Assembly (NCBI GenBank): GCA_013398055.1
Contig: VZRS01007449.1
Location: 1 to 64,000, forward strand
From: Ifrita kowaldi
Taxonomy: Eukaryota; Chordata; Aves; Passeriformes; Cinclosomatidae
Direction of reading: 5' to 3'
DNA length: 64,000 nucleotides
Shown here piece after piece: positions 1 to 9,654 of this stretch. Under the pieces are notes generated by a model that was given only the letters and a program-made list of their open reading frames with translations, was not told the DNA's origin and did not search any database. Made by a program: the position numbers and the translations under genes. Within the stretch, counting starts at the first letter, position 1. Every line of letters starts with the position of its first letter.

Positions 1-105
1 GCCGCTCCCCGCTGGTGGGCAGCGTTTAAAGAGCCCTTTCCACGCCGCCCTGCCCCACCGGGGGGGCTGCACGCCGCACCCCTGCCCGCCGCGGAGGGCA
101 CCGCG

Positions 106-133
106 CGTGTATCTCTGTGTATGTGTGTGTGTG
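106..133. repeat. Imperfect (TG)n microsatellite
   Basis: Alternating T and G with a few interruptions (tgtatctctgtgtatgtgtg and further TG units). It is a short simple repeat inside the CpG island, with no sign of function. Confidence 0.8.
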
Positions 134-390
134 ATTTATGCCACGCGTGACCGCGACGCGCCGTGGGGCTCCTCCTCCCTGCCTCCCTTGCCAGCCCTGG
201 AAACCACGGGAAGGGCCCCACGCGGGCCGGGGAAGGGGCCGGGGAGCGCTGCGGGCAGCGCGGAGGTTCCGCGCGTTGCGTGGGGCAGCGGAGGCGCTGC
301 CCGGCCGCCGGCTCCGCGCTGCGCGCAGCTTCACCCACTTCAAACCCCCTCTTCGTGCGCTCTTTTAAGCTCGGCGGGCCCGGGCAGGAT

Positions 391-412
391 GTTTATACTG
401 CGCAATGTAAAC
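391..412. promoter_or_regulatory. Imperfect 22-bp dyad with forkhead-like half sites
   Basis: The left arm begins gtttatac and the right arm ends atgtaaac, around a TGCGCA centre at 399-404. Comparing the segment with its own reverse complement gives 18 of 22 matching positions. TGTTTAT and TGTAAACA resemble forkhead (FOX) sites, which is family knowledge; binding is an inference. It lies about 200 bp upstream of the TATA box in an AT-leaning pocket of a GC-rich island, suggesting a promoter-proximal element. Confidence 0.4.
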
Positions 413-605
413 ACGGGCTCGGGGGTGCTTTAATAAAAAGAAATCGGCGAAAACTCCCGCTGCCTCGCGAAATGCCCTTTTCTGCCTCCGCCGCCGCTCC
501 GGGGCCGGGAACGGGCTTGGGACCCCTCGGCTGCTCCGGAGCTGCTTTAGGGATGAGGGTGGGTTGGTTTGTTTTGGGCTGTTTGGGGATTTTTTGAGGG
601 GGGTG

Positions 606-613
606 TATATAAA
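606..613 (+). promoter_or_regulatory. TATA box (TATATAAA)
   Basis: TATATAAA is a full match to the TATA consensus. A G-rich stretch with a GGGTGGG KLF/Sp-like word lies some 45 bp upstream. The expected transcription start is about 30 bp downstream, near 636. The strand is supported by a consensus splice donor 190 bp downstream on the same strand. Confidence 0.65.
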
Positions 614-635
614 TCTGTGCTGGAGTTTCGCAGCT

Positions 636-798
636 CCGTGCCCGGAGTTTGATGCTCAGCTCCTGCCACGAGCACACACGGCGGGTGGGGAGAAGGAGAA
701 TAGAAGGGCAGAGGCGTAGAGACCCCCTTTTCTCCCTCCCCTCTGCCCCAAAAGCCACCTCTTTGAGCGTCGTGCCACCGGGAGAGCTGTCACTCGAG
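636..798 (+). other. Putative first exon of an unidentified gene, ending at a splice donor
   Basis: The exon is inferred from the TATA box at 606-613 and a perfect donor, GAG|GTAAGT, at 798/799. It is GC-rich and purine-rich. An ATG at 652 opens a frame of exactly 49 codons to the donor (phase 0), but it has T at -3, a weak Kozak context, and a basic, domainless peptide, so 5' untranslated sequence or an upstream ORF is more likely than a protein N-terminus. Candidate acceptors nearby are the pyrimidine-rich AG at 1018-1019 and the one at 1099-1100; a distant acceptor outside the window is equally possible. Continuing from either nearby acceptor in this frame reaches a stop at about 1119-1121. 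I do not recognise the gene. The alternative is a noncoding RNA promoter. Confidence 0.5.
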
Positions 799-1100
799 GT
801 AAGTAGCTTGAAACCTTTGTCACCTTGTCGCGGGCCGCGCGTGGAAAGCGGCGCGGCGCGGGGGTGGGATCGGGGCTGGGCACGGGGGAAGGAGCCTGGG
901 CTCTCAGGGCTGCCGATGTGCCGGCTGCTGCCGCCTGCTCCCTCCCGAGATTGGGGAGAGGAAAAGAGAAAGGAAAGGGGGGGGAAAAAATCCACCCCAT
1001 TCCCTCCACCCCGTTGCAGGCCTCGCCGCACGGCTGTGGGTGCATCCCTGCGCCAAGAGAGAGAGAGGACACCCCCCTCCCCAAGCCCCCCGTCTTTCAG

Positions 1101-1260
1101 CTTCGCTTTTCAAGTTTTTAATGATAATTTAATACCTTTTAAAGGAAAGATAGGCACCGATCGGGTTTCCAAACTCCCTCCGCATTATTGGCGAGCAGTT
1201 GTGAGCAGCCTCCGGGGCGCCTGTCACATCTGTGGTACGACCAAGAGGGATTTCACATCA
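1101..1260. promoter_or_regulatory. Candidate conserved noncoding element downstream of the promoter
   Basis: An AT-rich core (tttttaatgataatttaata, then a Pol-like ttttaaagg) stands abruptly within CpG-rich flanks, followed by complex sequence with no simple repeat. TAATGATAATTTAAT contains several homeodomain TAAT cores. Composition contrast at a CpG-island promoter is typical of conserved regulatory DNA, but conservation itself was not tested. Confidence 0.35.
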
Positions 1261-1272
1261 GGGTTGGTTGGT

Positions 1273-1327
1273 GTTTTTTTTTTTTTTTCCTTTCCATCCT
1301 CCCCCCTCCCCTCTTTTCCTCCCTCTT
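1273..1327. repeat. Polypyrimidine tract
   Basis: A run of about 16 T leads into about 40 bases of C and T with one A. It is low-complexity sequence. It could serve as a pyrimidine tract before an acceptor, but no good AG follows directly. Confidence 0.8.
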
Positions 1328-1329
1328 CG

Positions 1330-2495
1330 CAAAAAGAAAAAAAAAATTAAAAGTCATCCTGCAGAAAGCACCGGCCCTCCCGTTCCCGGTGCAAACGGGC
1401 CCGGGACAGGCACGGGAGAGCGCTGGACAAACCCCAAGCCGGGGGCAGGTAGCCAGGGAGGGAGTGGGAGAAGGTTGGGACGGTTATTCCTGGAGCTTTT
1501 CCCCGGAGGAGGAGGAGAACGAGCAGCTCCGGCTGCCCGGGGAGGCGGCGGCCGCTGCTTCCCTCGGCGCGGAGCAGAACGTGGAGCACGGTGGCTGCTC
1601 GGGGAGGGGGAAAACCACCCCAAAAATCGGTTTTTTGGGAAGCAATCACCTTCCCCGGGGCTTGCATCCCCGAGGCGACTGGTGCAGAGTATTGCCTCTG
1701 CTTCTCGCTGCATTTCTTATTATTTTTCTGTGGGAGAGCATCTCTGCCCCTGAGCTTTGCTCCACATCGAATGTTCCCCCCCGGCTCGCGACGAGGGTGG
1801 GTTTCTTTGCTTTATATCACTCTGCGACCGAATCTCCCCGATCCGCCCCCAAAACACCCGGGGATGGAGCTCTAAACACAGCACAAAGCACCCGTGGAAA
1901 AACCACGTTCAAACCGTTCGCCACCGGCAGCGTTTCCACGAGGGAATGAAATATCTCCGAGTTAAAAAACTCCAAAATTCTCAGTGGAAATCAAACTATT
2001 TCCCCTCAAAGAAAATCAGTCTCTTCACGAGTGCCCTTTCCCCTTCTCGCAATATCTTGTAGGAGTGGGAAGATTTGGTTTCCGATGCATTTATTAGAGC
2101 CAGCAAACGTTAAAAATGGGAATATATCGCTCCGGGTCCTATAGGCCTCGCCGTGGGAATGGCAGAAATGTTGAAGGGTTTGAATCCGAACCCACGAGCC
2201 GGGAAAGGAGATTTTTGGGGAGGAAAAGTCCGAGGAGGAGGAGGATGGGGGGGAAAATGAGCCTCGCTTTTGGTGTTGTCTGCTCGTGCTTTGGGTGGGT
2301 GAATCGGGTCCTCCCCCAACCCCCCACGGGGAGAGATAAAAAGAAGGGAGAAAAAGAAGAAGAAATGACAAAAATTAAATGATCATCTGGCGCAATCAGC
2401 CTCGCCCATCCCGTTCGGAGCCCGCTTTCCCGGCCCCGCGAGCACCCCCGGCCCCGCTGCTCCTTCCCAAACCCGCTCCCCTTCCCTCCCCCTGC
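1330..2495. other. CpG-rich noncoding sequence, no gene recognised
   Basis: GC-rich with frequent CpG, including a dense patch near 1500-1600. Open frames are short and occur on both strands at once, as expected where stop codons are rare. An AT-leaning pocket at about 2070-2135 (aatatatcgc and nearby) may be regulatory. No splice-flanked coding exon is evident. Confidence 0.6.
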
Positions 2496-2499
2496 CCGA

Positions 2500-2660
2500 A
2501 ACTCGGGCCGTGTTTTGTGTAAAAATAGACAAATCCGAGCTTTCTTCCTTTTCCTGCGCCGAAGGTATTTTTCCTAGCTAATTGCTTAAGTGAAGTCAAC
2601 TCGGCGAGCAGGCCGGGTGTAACCCGAGGATGGAAATGGATATAGGTGGTATTGTTAGAG
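2500..2660. promoter_or_regulatory. Candidate conserved element with NK2- and homeodomain-like sites
   Basis: Complex sequence with ctagctaattgcttaagtga near 2573-2593. TAATTG is a homeodomain core and TTAAGTG matches the NK2-class site; both are known site types, but use here is inferred. Flanks are CpG-rich and the block has no repeat. It may be an enhancer in the promoter domain. Confidence 0.35.
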
Positions 2661-3755
2661 GCGGGCTGGGTGCTGCTCCGAGAGGGGCCGGGGTGTTCCT
2701 GCGAGCCCGGACCACCCAGGGCGAGGGGAGTGACCGCCCCGCGTCCCCCTCCCCTCTGTCCTGCTTTGCATTAACACCACCCGCGGGACCCCCCCTCGTT
2801 CCCCAGCACCAGCCTCGGTGCTGCCTTGGGGGTTTTTTGCAGTCTCCGCCATCCCCCTGGCCGCTGGCCCCAAATCCGCGGCGAATCGATCCCTAAATGT
2901 TTATTTAAAGGCGAGGGGGTGCGTTCGAGCGAGGGGCTCGAGGCTGAGGAGAGGAGAGGAGAGCTGGGGGGAGTTGGAAGCACCGAGGGAGAGATGTTTT
3001 TGGGGAGACACACGCACACCCCAAATGTTTTTTGCAGGTCCATCACACGATAACGCTTTGCCCCACGCGTGTGCTGGGACCTTTCCCAGTCCCAGCCTTG
3101 GCCTTTCGCATTCCTGAAGGCAAAGCCCGGTCTCCAGGGCCGAACGGGACGCGGAGGAGATTTTGGGAGGGCAGAAGCCGAAATTGGGAGCGCAGCAGAG
3201 CTGCCCAAGTGCCTGAGGCGGCTGCGGGGCGGTGCGGGCTGGCTGTCACCGCCGTGCCTCAGGCATAAGTTCAGGCTTTGGTCAGAAAGGGAAAAAAAAA
3301 ATCTTAATCCCCCTTTTTGTCTCCCTTTTCCCCCCTCTGCCCGTCCCGAATGTCCCCCCCGCCTTTCAAGCCCAGATTTTCCATGACGTCCTTCGATGAA
3401 ATATTGCAGCACAGGAATTTACAGCCTTCTTCAGCTCAGGATTTTTTTTTCCTGCCGAGTTTTCTGGCAGGACCCAGTCCCTGCAATACAAATCGGTCCC
3501 AGCGATAATAAGCTCCGAGCGCTGCCACTCAGACACAATCGCTTCCCACAGAGATCTTCCAAATATCTCCGGGTATTTATATCCCCGCTCAGGGACGGAT
3601 AGCTCGAATGCTTTCCCGGGGGGATGCTTTTGGACTGGCTGGGATTCCCACCCGAGGAATTGGGTACCAACAGAAACAGCGGGGCTGAGCCGGAGCAGAT
3701 CTGGGACCCGCCAAGTGATGCTCCCACATCCCACAAATTCGCCTTTAAATGCAGC
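2661..3755. other. CpG-rich noncoding sequence, no gene recognised
   Basis: Mixed GC-rich sequence with a short GAGGA-type repeat at about 2947-2966. A more complex block at about 3360-3620 (for example ccatgacgtccttcgatgaa, containing a TGACGT CRE-like core) could be regulatory. No coding exon was identified. Confidence 0.55.
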
Positions 3756-3756
3756 T

Positions 3757-3794
3757 CGAGTTCTAAATCCAGGTGTAAATCCGGGTGTAAATCC
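3757..3794. repeat. Three-unit 12-bp tandem repeat
   Basis: Units cgagttctaaat, ccaggtgtaaat and ccgggtgtaaat follow each other exactly, then cc. The last two differ at one base; the first is more diverged. It is a small local tandem duplication. Confidence 0.75.
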
Positions 3795-3799
3795 ATTGC

Positions 3800-6625
3800 T
3801 GAGACATCCAGGCTTTCCTGGAAGAGGTTTCTCCCCTGGGGGCCCGGGGTTGGGGATGCTCCTAAAGCAAACAGACCATTTGGGAAGGGATATCCCCTCT
3901 CCCAGCAACTTGGCATAGCAGTGGCATCCGAACAAAATGCAGAGCCACTTCCAACTTTTCCAGCACCAAATTCCCTCAGGATAGAGGTAGAATTGTGCTG
4001 GAGGAACCTTTCGATTCGCTGCTGGACTTTTTGGCGTCGGGAACCACCTCCAGCCCCCGGCGACTCCCGATGTCAAAAGCCCGGCTGGGCCGAGCCGGGC
4101 CGGAGTTCTCCACCAAACGAGGAGGACGAGGGAATTCCACGGGGCTCAGCTTTATTTCCAGCCTTATGGAACTTTTTTTTTGGTTATTTTTTCCCCCGAA
4201 GTTTAAACCAAAACCCCGTCGAAATCCCATCAATGTGCCGGTGCCAAAGGAAGGATGAGTTTTAACTTCGGGCAGGCGAGGGCCGCCAGCTCCATTTCGG
4301 GGTGTCCCACAAAATCCGTCTGCACGGAGAGGTGGGAGAAGTTAAAACGGAATGTCCCTCATAAAGCAGGAGCAGGTTATTTTTCTTCCACGCGTCCATT
4401 ATGGGGATAAATAACGGGCAAGGTGCTGCGTGGGTTGCTCCTAAAAACCGCGGGGAGATGCGGAAAACAAACACAGCGGGGTTGGGGAAGCATCCAGCCT
4501 CCCTTTTCCAGCGAACGGCACCCTGAGGGTGAGGACAGCGGGATCTCTAAGAGGAAAACCCCTTTGGGAGGCTGGGGTGACCCACGAGAGCCCCGGGGTG
4601 CAGATCCAGGTGGGCTCCTCGGAGGGAGAAATGACCTTGGCCAACACGGAGCCACCGAGCATCACCCGGTCCGGGGGCAGAGGGGGTGCCAGCACCTGGG
4701 CACACCCCTGGGCGGGTGTCGGGGTCCCCAGCAGCCAGCACCCCTTGTGCTTTGTCACCTGCCGAGCGGGCAGAGGGAGCCGCGGTGGCAGAGCCGTCCA
4801 GGCAGGACACGGATGGGAGGATGCGGCAGAAACAGAGAGGGATGCTGAGGACAGGGGTGTCCCTGGAGGTACCGCCCTGCCCGGTACCCGGCCGGGGGAG
4901 CAAAGCTGATCGCTGGTGCTACAGAACTCTCTTGGCCCTGCCCACGGTGCCCAGGGACACAGAAAGTTCCCCCACTTGTAAAAGCAGCTTGAACTGTAGG
5001 GAAGCTGGGAGTATTCCTGTGGAGCCAGGAGAAGCGCCCGGGAGAGGGGCTGGGCTGCACAACGGCCTGGCAGCCTCCGCTTTTTCACCCTTGTTTCTAC
5101 AGTAAACCCCGCACAGAAACTCCCTGATCCCCCATTTCCCAACTCAAAGCCGCTCACAAACACCGTCAGAAATTCCCGCTGTAAAGAACCGCAGTTGAGC
5201 TCTCGCTGATTTTCTCTTTGCAAAGACCTGGGGATGGTTTTCCTTGGAAGCTTTCCCGACAAAAACTGCTTTCCATCGCTAGAATTCCCAACAAATGATG
5301 TTGTGCACCAGCGGGCTCTGGGTGGTGCAGATTCGTGGACCCCTCTGCCGGAGCAGAGAGTTAAAATACACCAAAAATTGGTTTATCACCTTCCCCACCT
5401 CCCGATAACAGAAGAGAGCCTCGTAAATAGACCCCTTTCGCACAGCCAGTCCCCACTTAGATATTAAAAGCGATTTTGGGCTTCTTTAAAAAATGTTCTG
5501 CAGGGAATAAAAAGCTCGGCTGGCATTCCCGGGAATGCTGCGCTGTGGGGGTTTGAAATGCCCGAGCCAAGGTGGGAAAACTTTCCCCAGCACGGGTTGT
5601 TGTGTCCCGAAGTGAAACGATTTCTGCAGCAAAGGCATGGATTTTTATTTTGGGGAGAATCGTCCTGGGAACGGGAAGGCAACGGGTGCATCCATGTGTC
5701 CATCTTCCCACTGTGCATCTTTTGGGGCTTTTGGGGTAGAAGATGTGCGTTTTGGGAAGCTGGAGAGGAATTGGGAAGAATTCTGTAAAAAAACAAACCC
5801 CAAGCCCCAAAAACCCAAAAGAACGATCCACTGAAAATAACAACAAAACACCCCCGCCTAAAAGAAAGAAAAATCGCCTCGAAACTGAACACCCAAACTG
5901 GCCCAGAACTCACTAAAAATTCCAATAATGAACGCAGAAATGGTTTTGCTTTTCCTGTTCGCAGAACTGCTGGCAAAATTACAAAACACCCCAGCGCGTT
6001 TTGCGCAGCACACGCAGCTCCTCTCTCTTCATCTCCCTCAAATTCAAGTTTTTAAAATACATCAAATAATTTCGCATTACACCTCCTTAAAATCGGGGAA
6101 TGAAGGAATTCCTTCAAATCCCTTTGTCCCGCAGATTTTGCGGGATGCCTGCGGGCAAAGCTGCTGCCCGAGGGCTGCGGCTGCAGCATCAGAATTTTCC
6201 TTCCAGGATGATCCGTTTCTCCTTCGGAAACGATCGAATTTGACCGCTTTGCTCAAAGCACCGCGGGCTGAAGGAGTTTTCCCGCACCCGGAACCGCGGG
6301 GCTGCTGCGGGTACGGGGCCCGGGTCCCCCCGTGTCCCCCTGCCCCACGCGTGGGGACATCCGGGAGCGGGGCTGAGCCCTAAAACCGATCGAAATCTGC
6401 CCGAGAGGGAGCGGGTCCGGTATCAGAACCCTCCCGGCTGAGCTGGAGCGGCTGCGATTGAGCCAAACACAGCCGGGCTCGGAAATTCGCGCTGGCACAG
6501 CAGGAAAGGGCTTTTTCTGTCCATCGGGAAGAGCGTTTGGAGCAGAGCTGGAGCAGAGCTCTGGTTCTGGTTTTCCCCGCAGCCCCAGGAAAGGAAAACA
6601 GCAATGTTTCCAAATACTTCAATAA
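3800..6625. other. Noncoding sequence with moderate CpG, no gene recognised
   Basis: GC content varies, with CpG-richer parts around 4020-4150, 4500-5000 and 6150-6500. Long open frames here (for example 4441-5262 on the minus strand) have no recognisable domain and overlap open frames on the other strand. AT-rich pockets near 5380-5480 and 6040-6120 may be regulatory. No repeat element was recognised. Confidence 0.5.
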
Positions 6626-6776
6626 ATAAATGGGTACGGAGAGAGATTGTGCTGGAGGGGAGAGAGGAGAGAGGATAAAAGAGGGAGAGAGAAAGAGAGA
6701 ACAGACGGAACAGGCAGGAGGAAGGAAAGAAGGAGAAAGAGAGAAAGAAGGAAAGAAAGAAGGAAAGAGGGAAAGA

Positions 6777-6829
6777 AGGAAGGAAGGAAGGAAGGAAGGA
6801 AGGAAGGAAGGAAGGAAGGAAGGAAGGAA

Positions 6830-6834
<5 letters not shown>
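6777..6834. repeat. (GGAA)n microsatellite
   Basis: About 14 uninterrupted tetranucleotide units. GGAA is the ETS-family core, and GGAA microsatellites are known to be able to recruit ETS factors; relevance here is only inferred. Confidence 0.9.
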
Positions 6835-6907
<73 letters not shown>

Positions 6908-6908
6908 A
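6835..6908. repeat. (GAAA)n microsatellite
   Basis: About 18 tetranucleotide units directly follow the GGAA array, ending at the first T at 6909. The two arrays probably arose from one another by a base change and slippage. Confidence 0.9.
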
Positions 6909-7153
6909 TATATAGAGATAGAAAATTATATAAAGAACGAGAACTAGAAAGAAAGATAATATGAAAGAGAAACAAAAAGAATTGAGAGAGAAAAAGAAAT
7001 TAGGACAAATGAAGAGAAAGAGAGTGAGAAATAGAGAAAGGATGAAAGAAAACGGAGAAACAGGGAAATGGGGAAGCATAAAAAGAAGCAAAGAATATGG
7101 GAGAAATTAGGAGACCGAGAAAAATAGAGGGAAAGAGGAAAAGCTGTAAGGAA

Positions 7154-7223
7154 AGTGAGAGAGAAAGAGAGAAAGAGAGAAAGAGAAAGAGAGAAAGAGA
7201 GAAAGAAAGAAAGAAAGAAAGAG
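7154..7223. repeat. (GAGAAAGA)n-like purine repeat
   Basis: Alternating gaga and aaga units form a second purine array separated from the first by about 245 bases of degenerate purine-rich sequence. Confidence 0.85.
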
Positions 7224-7475
7224 CAAGAAAGCAAGAAAATGAAAGGAATGAAAAATAAAAGAAGAAAGATTCAAAGAGAAAGAATAAAAGAACAAGAGAA
7301 AAGACCAAAAAAAAGAAGTGCGAAAAAGACAGAAAAAGGGCAGATTGGGAGAGGAAACCCAAAAGCAAAAACCCCAAAGAAAGCAGCACAGCAATTACGG
7401 AAAGCGGAATTATTTTCCTACGAAACCAATGATACGACTTCGACAATATAATTCTTTTCCCTGGAAAACGGGGGC

Positions 7476-7785
7476 GAGAGGGAGGGAAAGGCTCCGGCGG
7501 GCAGAACCCTCCGGTGGGGCCCGGACCGGCCGCTGTCCCGTTCTCCGTGCCCGGGGCCCCGCGGACCGGAGGATGAAGAGAAAACACGCCGGGATGAGCT
7601 CCGGGCAGAGGGGAGATCGCGTTCAGCGATTCCTTCTTTCCCTGCTCTTTCCCCGGAGCCAGAACTGGGGCTCGGCAGCGATTTCCCCGAGGGTTTTCCA
7701 CACGGGGCTGCGCGGCCGCTAAGCCCGGCTTAACCCCCGCGGGGAGAGCGGCGCGCCCGGCTCCGCGCTCGCTCCGTAGGTGGCC
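7476..7785. promoter_or_regulatory. Second dense CpG island
   Basis: Very CpG-dense, with words such as gcgcggccgc, ccccgcgg and gcggcgcgcccggc. There is no TATA box or clear exon. It directly abuts a complex AT-rich block at 7786-7995. It could be an alternative promoter, a promoter on the opposite strand, or a CpG-rich regulatory element. Confidence 0.6.
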
Positions 7786-7995
7786 GTGTATATTTGGGTT
7801 AAAGTCGTGTTTATGTTAATGAAAAAGGCTGAGATTACAAACAGACCCCTGAATGCCCGCGCTGTTGCTGCCGGATTGGTCTGAGCTGCGTACTTTCAAC
7901 CTAATCACTTTTGGGGCAGCAAATCTGATTAAAAAATACCGATGTAAAATTATGATTTTTCGCGGCGAGAAATTAGGGATCTCTGCGGCTGCCCC
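7786..7995. promoter_or_regulatory. Candidate conserved noncoding element next to a CpG island
   Basis: Complex sequence with gtgtatatttgggttaaag, gtttatgttaatgaaaaagg and ctgattaaaaaatacc, plus CpGs in an AT-rich setting (tttttcgcggcg). It contains homeodomain TAAT cores and a CCGGATTGG near-CCAAT word. A low-repeat block of mixed composition beside an island is typical of deeply conserved developmental elements. Not tested by alignment. Confidence 0.4.
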
Positions 7996-7999
7996 TTGC

Positions 8000-9230
8000 G
8001 TGTGGTTTCCCGGTGTAGAAGGCGGGGATGGAGAAGGGTTGCAGGGGAAAAAAATCTCCAAAATTTAGCCATAAATGCAACAAAAACGAGTCCTGGGATT
8101 CTGGGGGAGGGCAGGGAAAAGGGGGGTTCATCTCGCCCTCCCTGAATCCACCTCGACCCCGCCCAAGGGGTCCCAGTGGCAAATGGAATTATCCCCCCAA
8201 AACCCCGGCTGCTGGGACAGTGTGCTCGGAGGTTTGTCCTTGCCGGGTGGAAGCTGAAATTCACTCCAAAAACCCCGTTAATTTATCCATTTAGGATGCT
8301 GCATATATGTATTTATTTATGTATAATTCCTGTCCTTTTAAATGTCACTAAGAAAAAAGTCAATTAATTTACATTAAAATTTAATTATAGGGAGTTTTTA
8401 AATTGTATTTTTGGGGGGTTGGAGCAGCAATCATCATCCTGTGGCTTTGTTTTCAGAGTCTGGTTTTGGGGTCAGTGTCTTTCTTGTTTTCTTCATAAAA
8501 CCTCTCTCCAAAATTACTCTTGACCTCCCCAGCTGCTTCTATCCCCTCCTGCTTTTGAAAATTTGAAAAGCTGGTAACTAAAAATCCGATTTTTACCGAT
8601 TTTCCCCTCACACACTCGATAAATTCCCAGCACGGAGGGATCCACTTTAGATCCCAGCGAGAGGATTTTTCCTCCCCAGCAGCTCTGGGAGCGAACGTGC
8701 GCTCAGCCTTTGGCATCTCTCTTCTTTTCAACACTTTCCTTTTGTGGGCAAAAGCTCTCGGCGGAGGAGCCCGTGCGGCAGAGCCCGGCAGACCTGGAGG
8801 ATTTGGACATTCAGATGTTTTACTCCTGTTAGGATCCCCCATCGAGGGAAGCACAAAGAAAATCGTTGGAAGGGGATGTTAGCAGAATTCGGGGCGAGGG
8901 AGATTTTAGCGCGGAAGGTGTTCAAGAAGACAAGGGAAAAAAGGGGAAATGAAAAAACCCCACACGAATTTTCCCCCGTGCAACGGCTGCGCTGCACTAG
9001 AGATGCAGGGGAGAATTTCCCCTGGGTTTTGGAGGCAGAGGAGTGCTCTAAAAACGTCTTTTTCTGCCTTAAAATATCTTTAGGGTGCCAAACCACGTCC
9101 CCGAGACTGCGAAGACTCCAAGTGTGGGGCTTAGAGCGACAGCAGAAGAGTTTCTTTGTTCTCTCCTCGCACCTGGAATTAGCCTTTATTCCCTGACGCT
9201 TTTTCCCCTCTTTCCTTTGTTTTTGGTTGT
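8000..9230. other. Noncoding sequence, no gene recognised
   Basis: An AT-rich block at 8278-8405 (cattaaaatttaattatagg and similar) has TAAT and TTAAT words and might be regulatory. The rest shows no recognisable exon or repeat. The minus-strand frame that crosses the assembly gap downstream is not credible. Confidence 0.5.
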
Positions 9231-9240
9231 TTTTTTNNNN

Positions 9241-9272
<32 letters not shown>

Positions 9273-9294
9273 TTTTTTTTTTTTTTTTTTTTTT
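9231..9294. repeat. Poly-T tract broken by an assembly gap
   Basis: T runs at 9231-9236, 9241-9271 and 9273-9294, with one G at 9272 and four Ns. The sequence 3' of the T run, read on the minus strand, has no polyadenylation signal and no recognisable gene, so it is not an obvious retropseudogene tail. Its true length is uncertain. Confidence 0.9.
9237..9240. other. Assembly gap (4 N)
   Basis: Four ambiguous bases inside a homopolymer. They probably mark an unresolved homopolymer length or a small scaffold join rather than missing genes. Confidence 0.98.
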
Positions 9295-9654
9295 GAGAGG
9301 ACGAGCATTGTGTTTTCTCGGTGACATTAAACAATTCTGTAGGAGGCACAGAAAAACCCCAAAACCCAGCAGAGCAGGCGGCTTTGAAGCGAATGTCCCC
9401 AAAAGCGCCCCGGCGCTGTGAGAGCCAGGTAGGCCCTGCAGAGGTGCCAGGGCTGGGGGACACCGGGGCTGGCCGGGGATCCCCAAAATGCGCTGCTCCT
9501 GCCCTGTAGGTCCCTGCGTGGGGACCGGGACACACAGGGCTGTCCCCTGCCCTGCCACACACTCAGGGACAGCCTCAGGGACACCCCGGGGCTGTCACCC
9601 CCGCATCCGACGGCGCTGCTCTCTGGGAGCCCTAACGATGCCGCGCGGGGTGAG

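Larger units (their letters stand above)
1..1000. promoter_or_regulatory. CpG island at the left end, around a TATA promoter
   Basis: This stretch is very GC-rich with frequent CpG and many CGCG, GCGC and CCGG words, unlike most of the window beyond 10 kb. Such islands in warm-blooded vertebrates mark promoters that stay unmethylated. It surrounds the TATA box at 606 and the exon with a splice donor at 798/799. A TG-rich microsatellite sits at 106-133. The island runs off the left edge, so its full extent is unknown. CpG density falls after about 1 kb but stays patchily high to about 8 kb. Confidence 0.75.
6626..7330. repeat. Large purine-rich low-complexity domain
   Basis: About 700 bases that are overwhelmingly A and G on the + strand. 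It is pure purine without a break from 6716 to 6908 (193 bases). Subregions are (GGAA)n, (GAAA)n and (GAGAAAGA)-like arrays. The Lys/Arg/Glu/Gly-rich frames here are products of the repeat, not genes. Mirror-symmetric purine tracts can form triplex (H-) DNA, which is established for such sequences; formation here is an inference. Confidence 0.9.

Noticed and set aside
2175..2200. tRNA B-box-like tttgaatccgaac
   Set aside because: No matching A box or cloverleaf arms around it.
4441..5262. 273-codon minus-strand frame
   Set aside because: No domain, overlaps several open frames on the other strand in GC-rich DNA, no splice or promoter context.
6630..7095. Lys/Arg/Glu/Gly-rich and Phe/Leu/Ser-rich open frames
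   Set aside because: They are direct translations of GGAA, GAAA and related microsatellites and exist on both strands in several frames.
9231..9330. Poly-T as the tail of a minus-strand processed pseudogene
   Set aside because: No polyadenylation signal or gene-like sequence next to it, and no target-site duplication could be judged because of the gap.
8728..9558. 276-codon minus-strand frame
   Set aside because: It crosses the N gap and poly-T run (poly-Lys) and has no domain.
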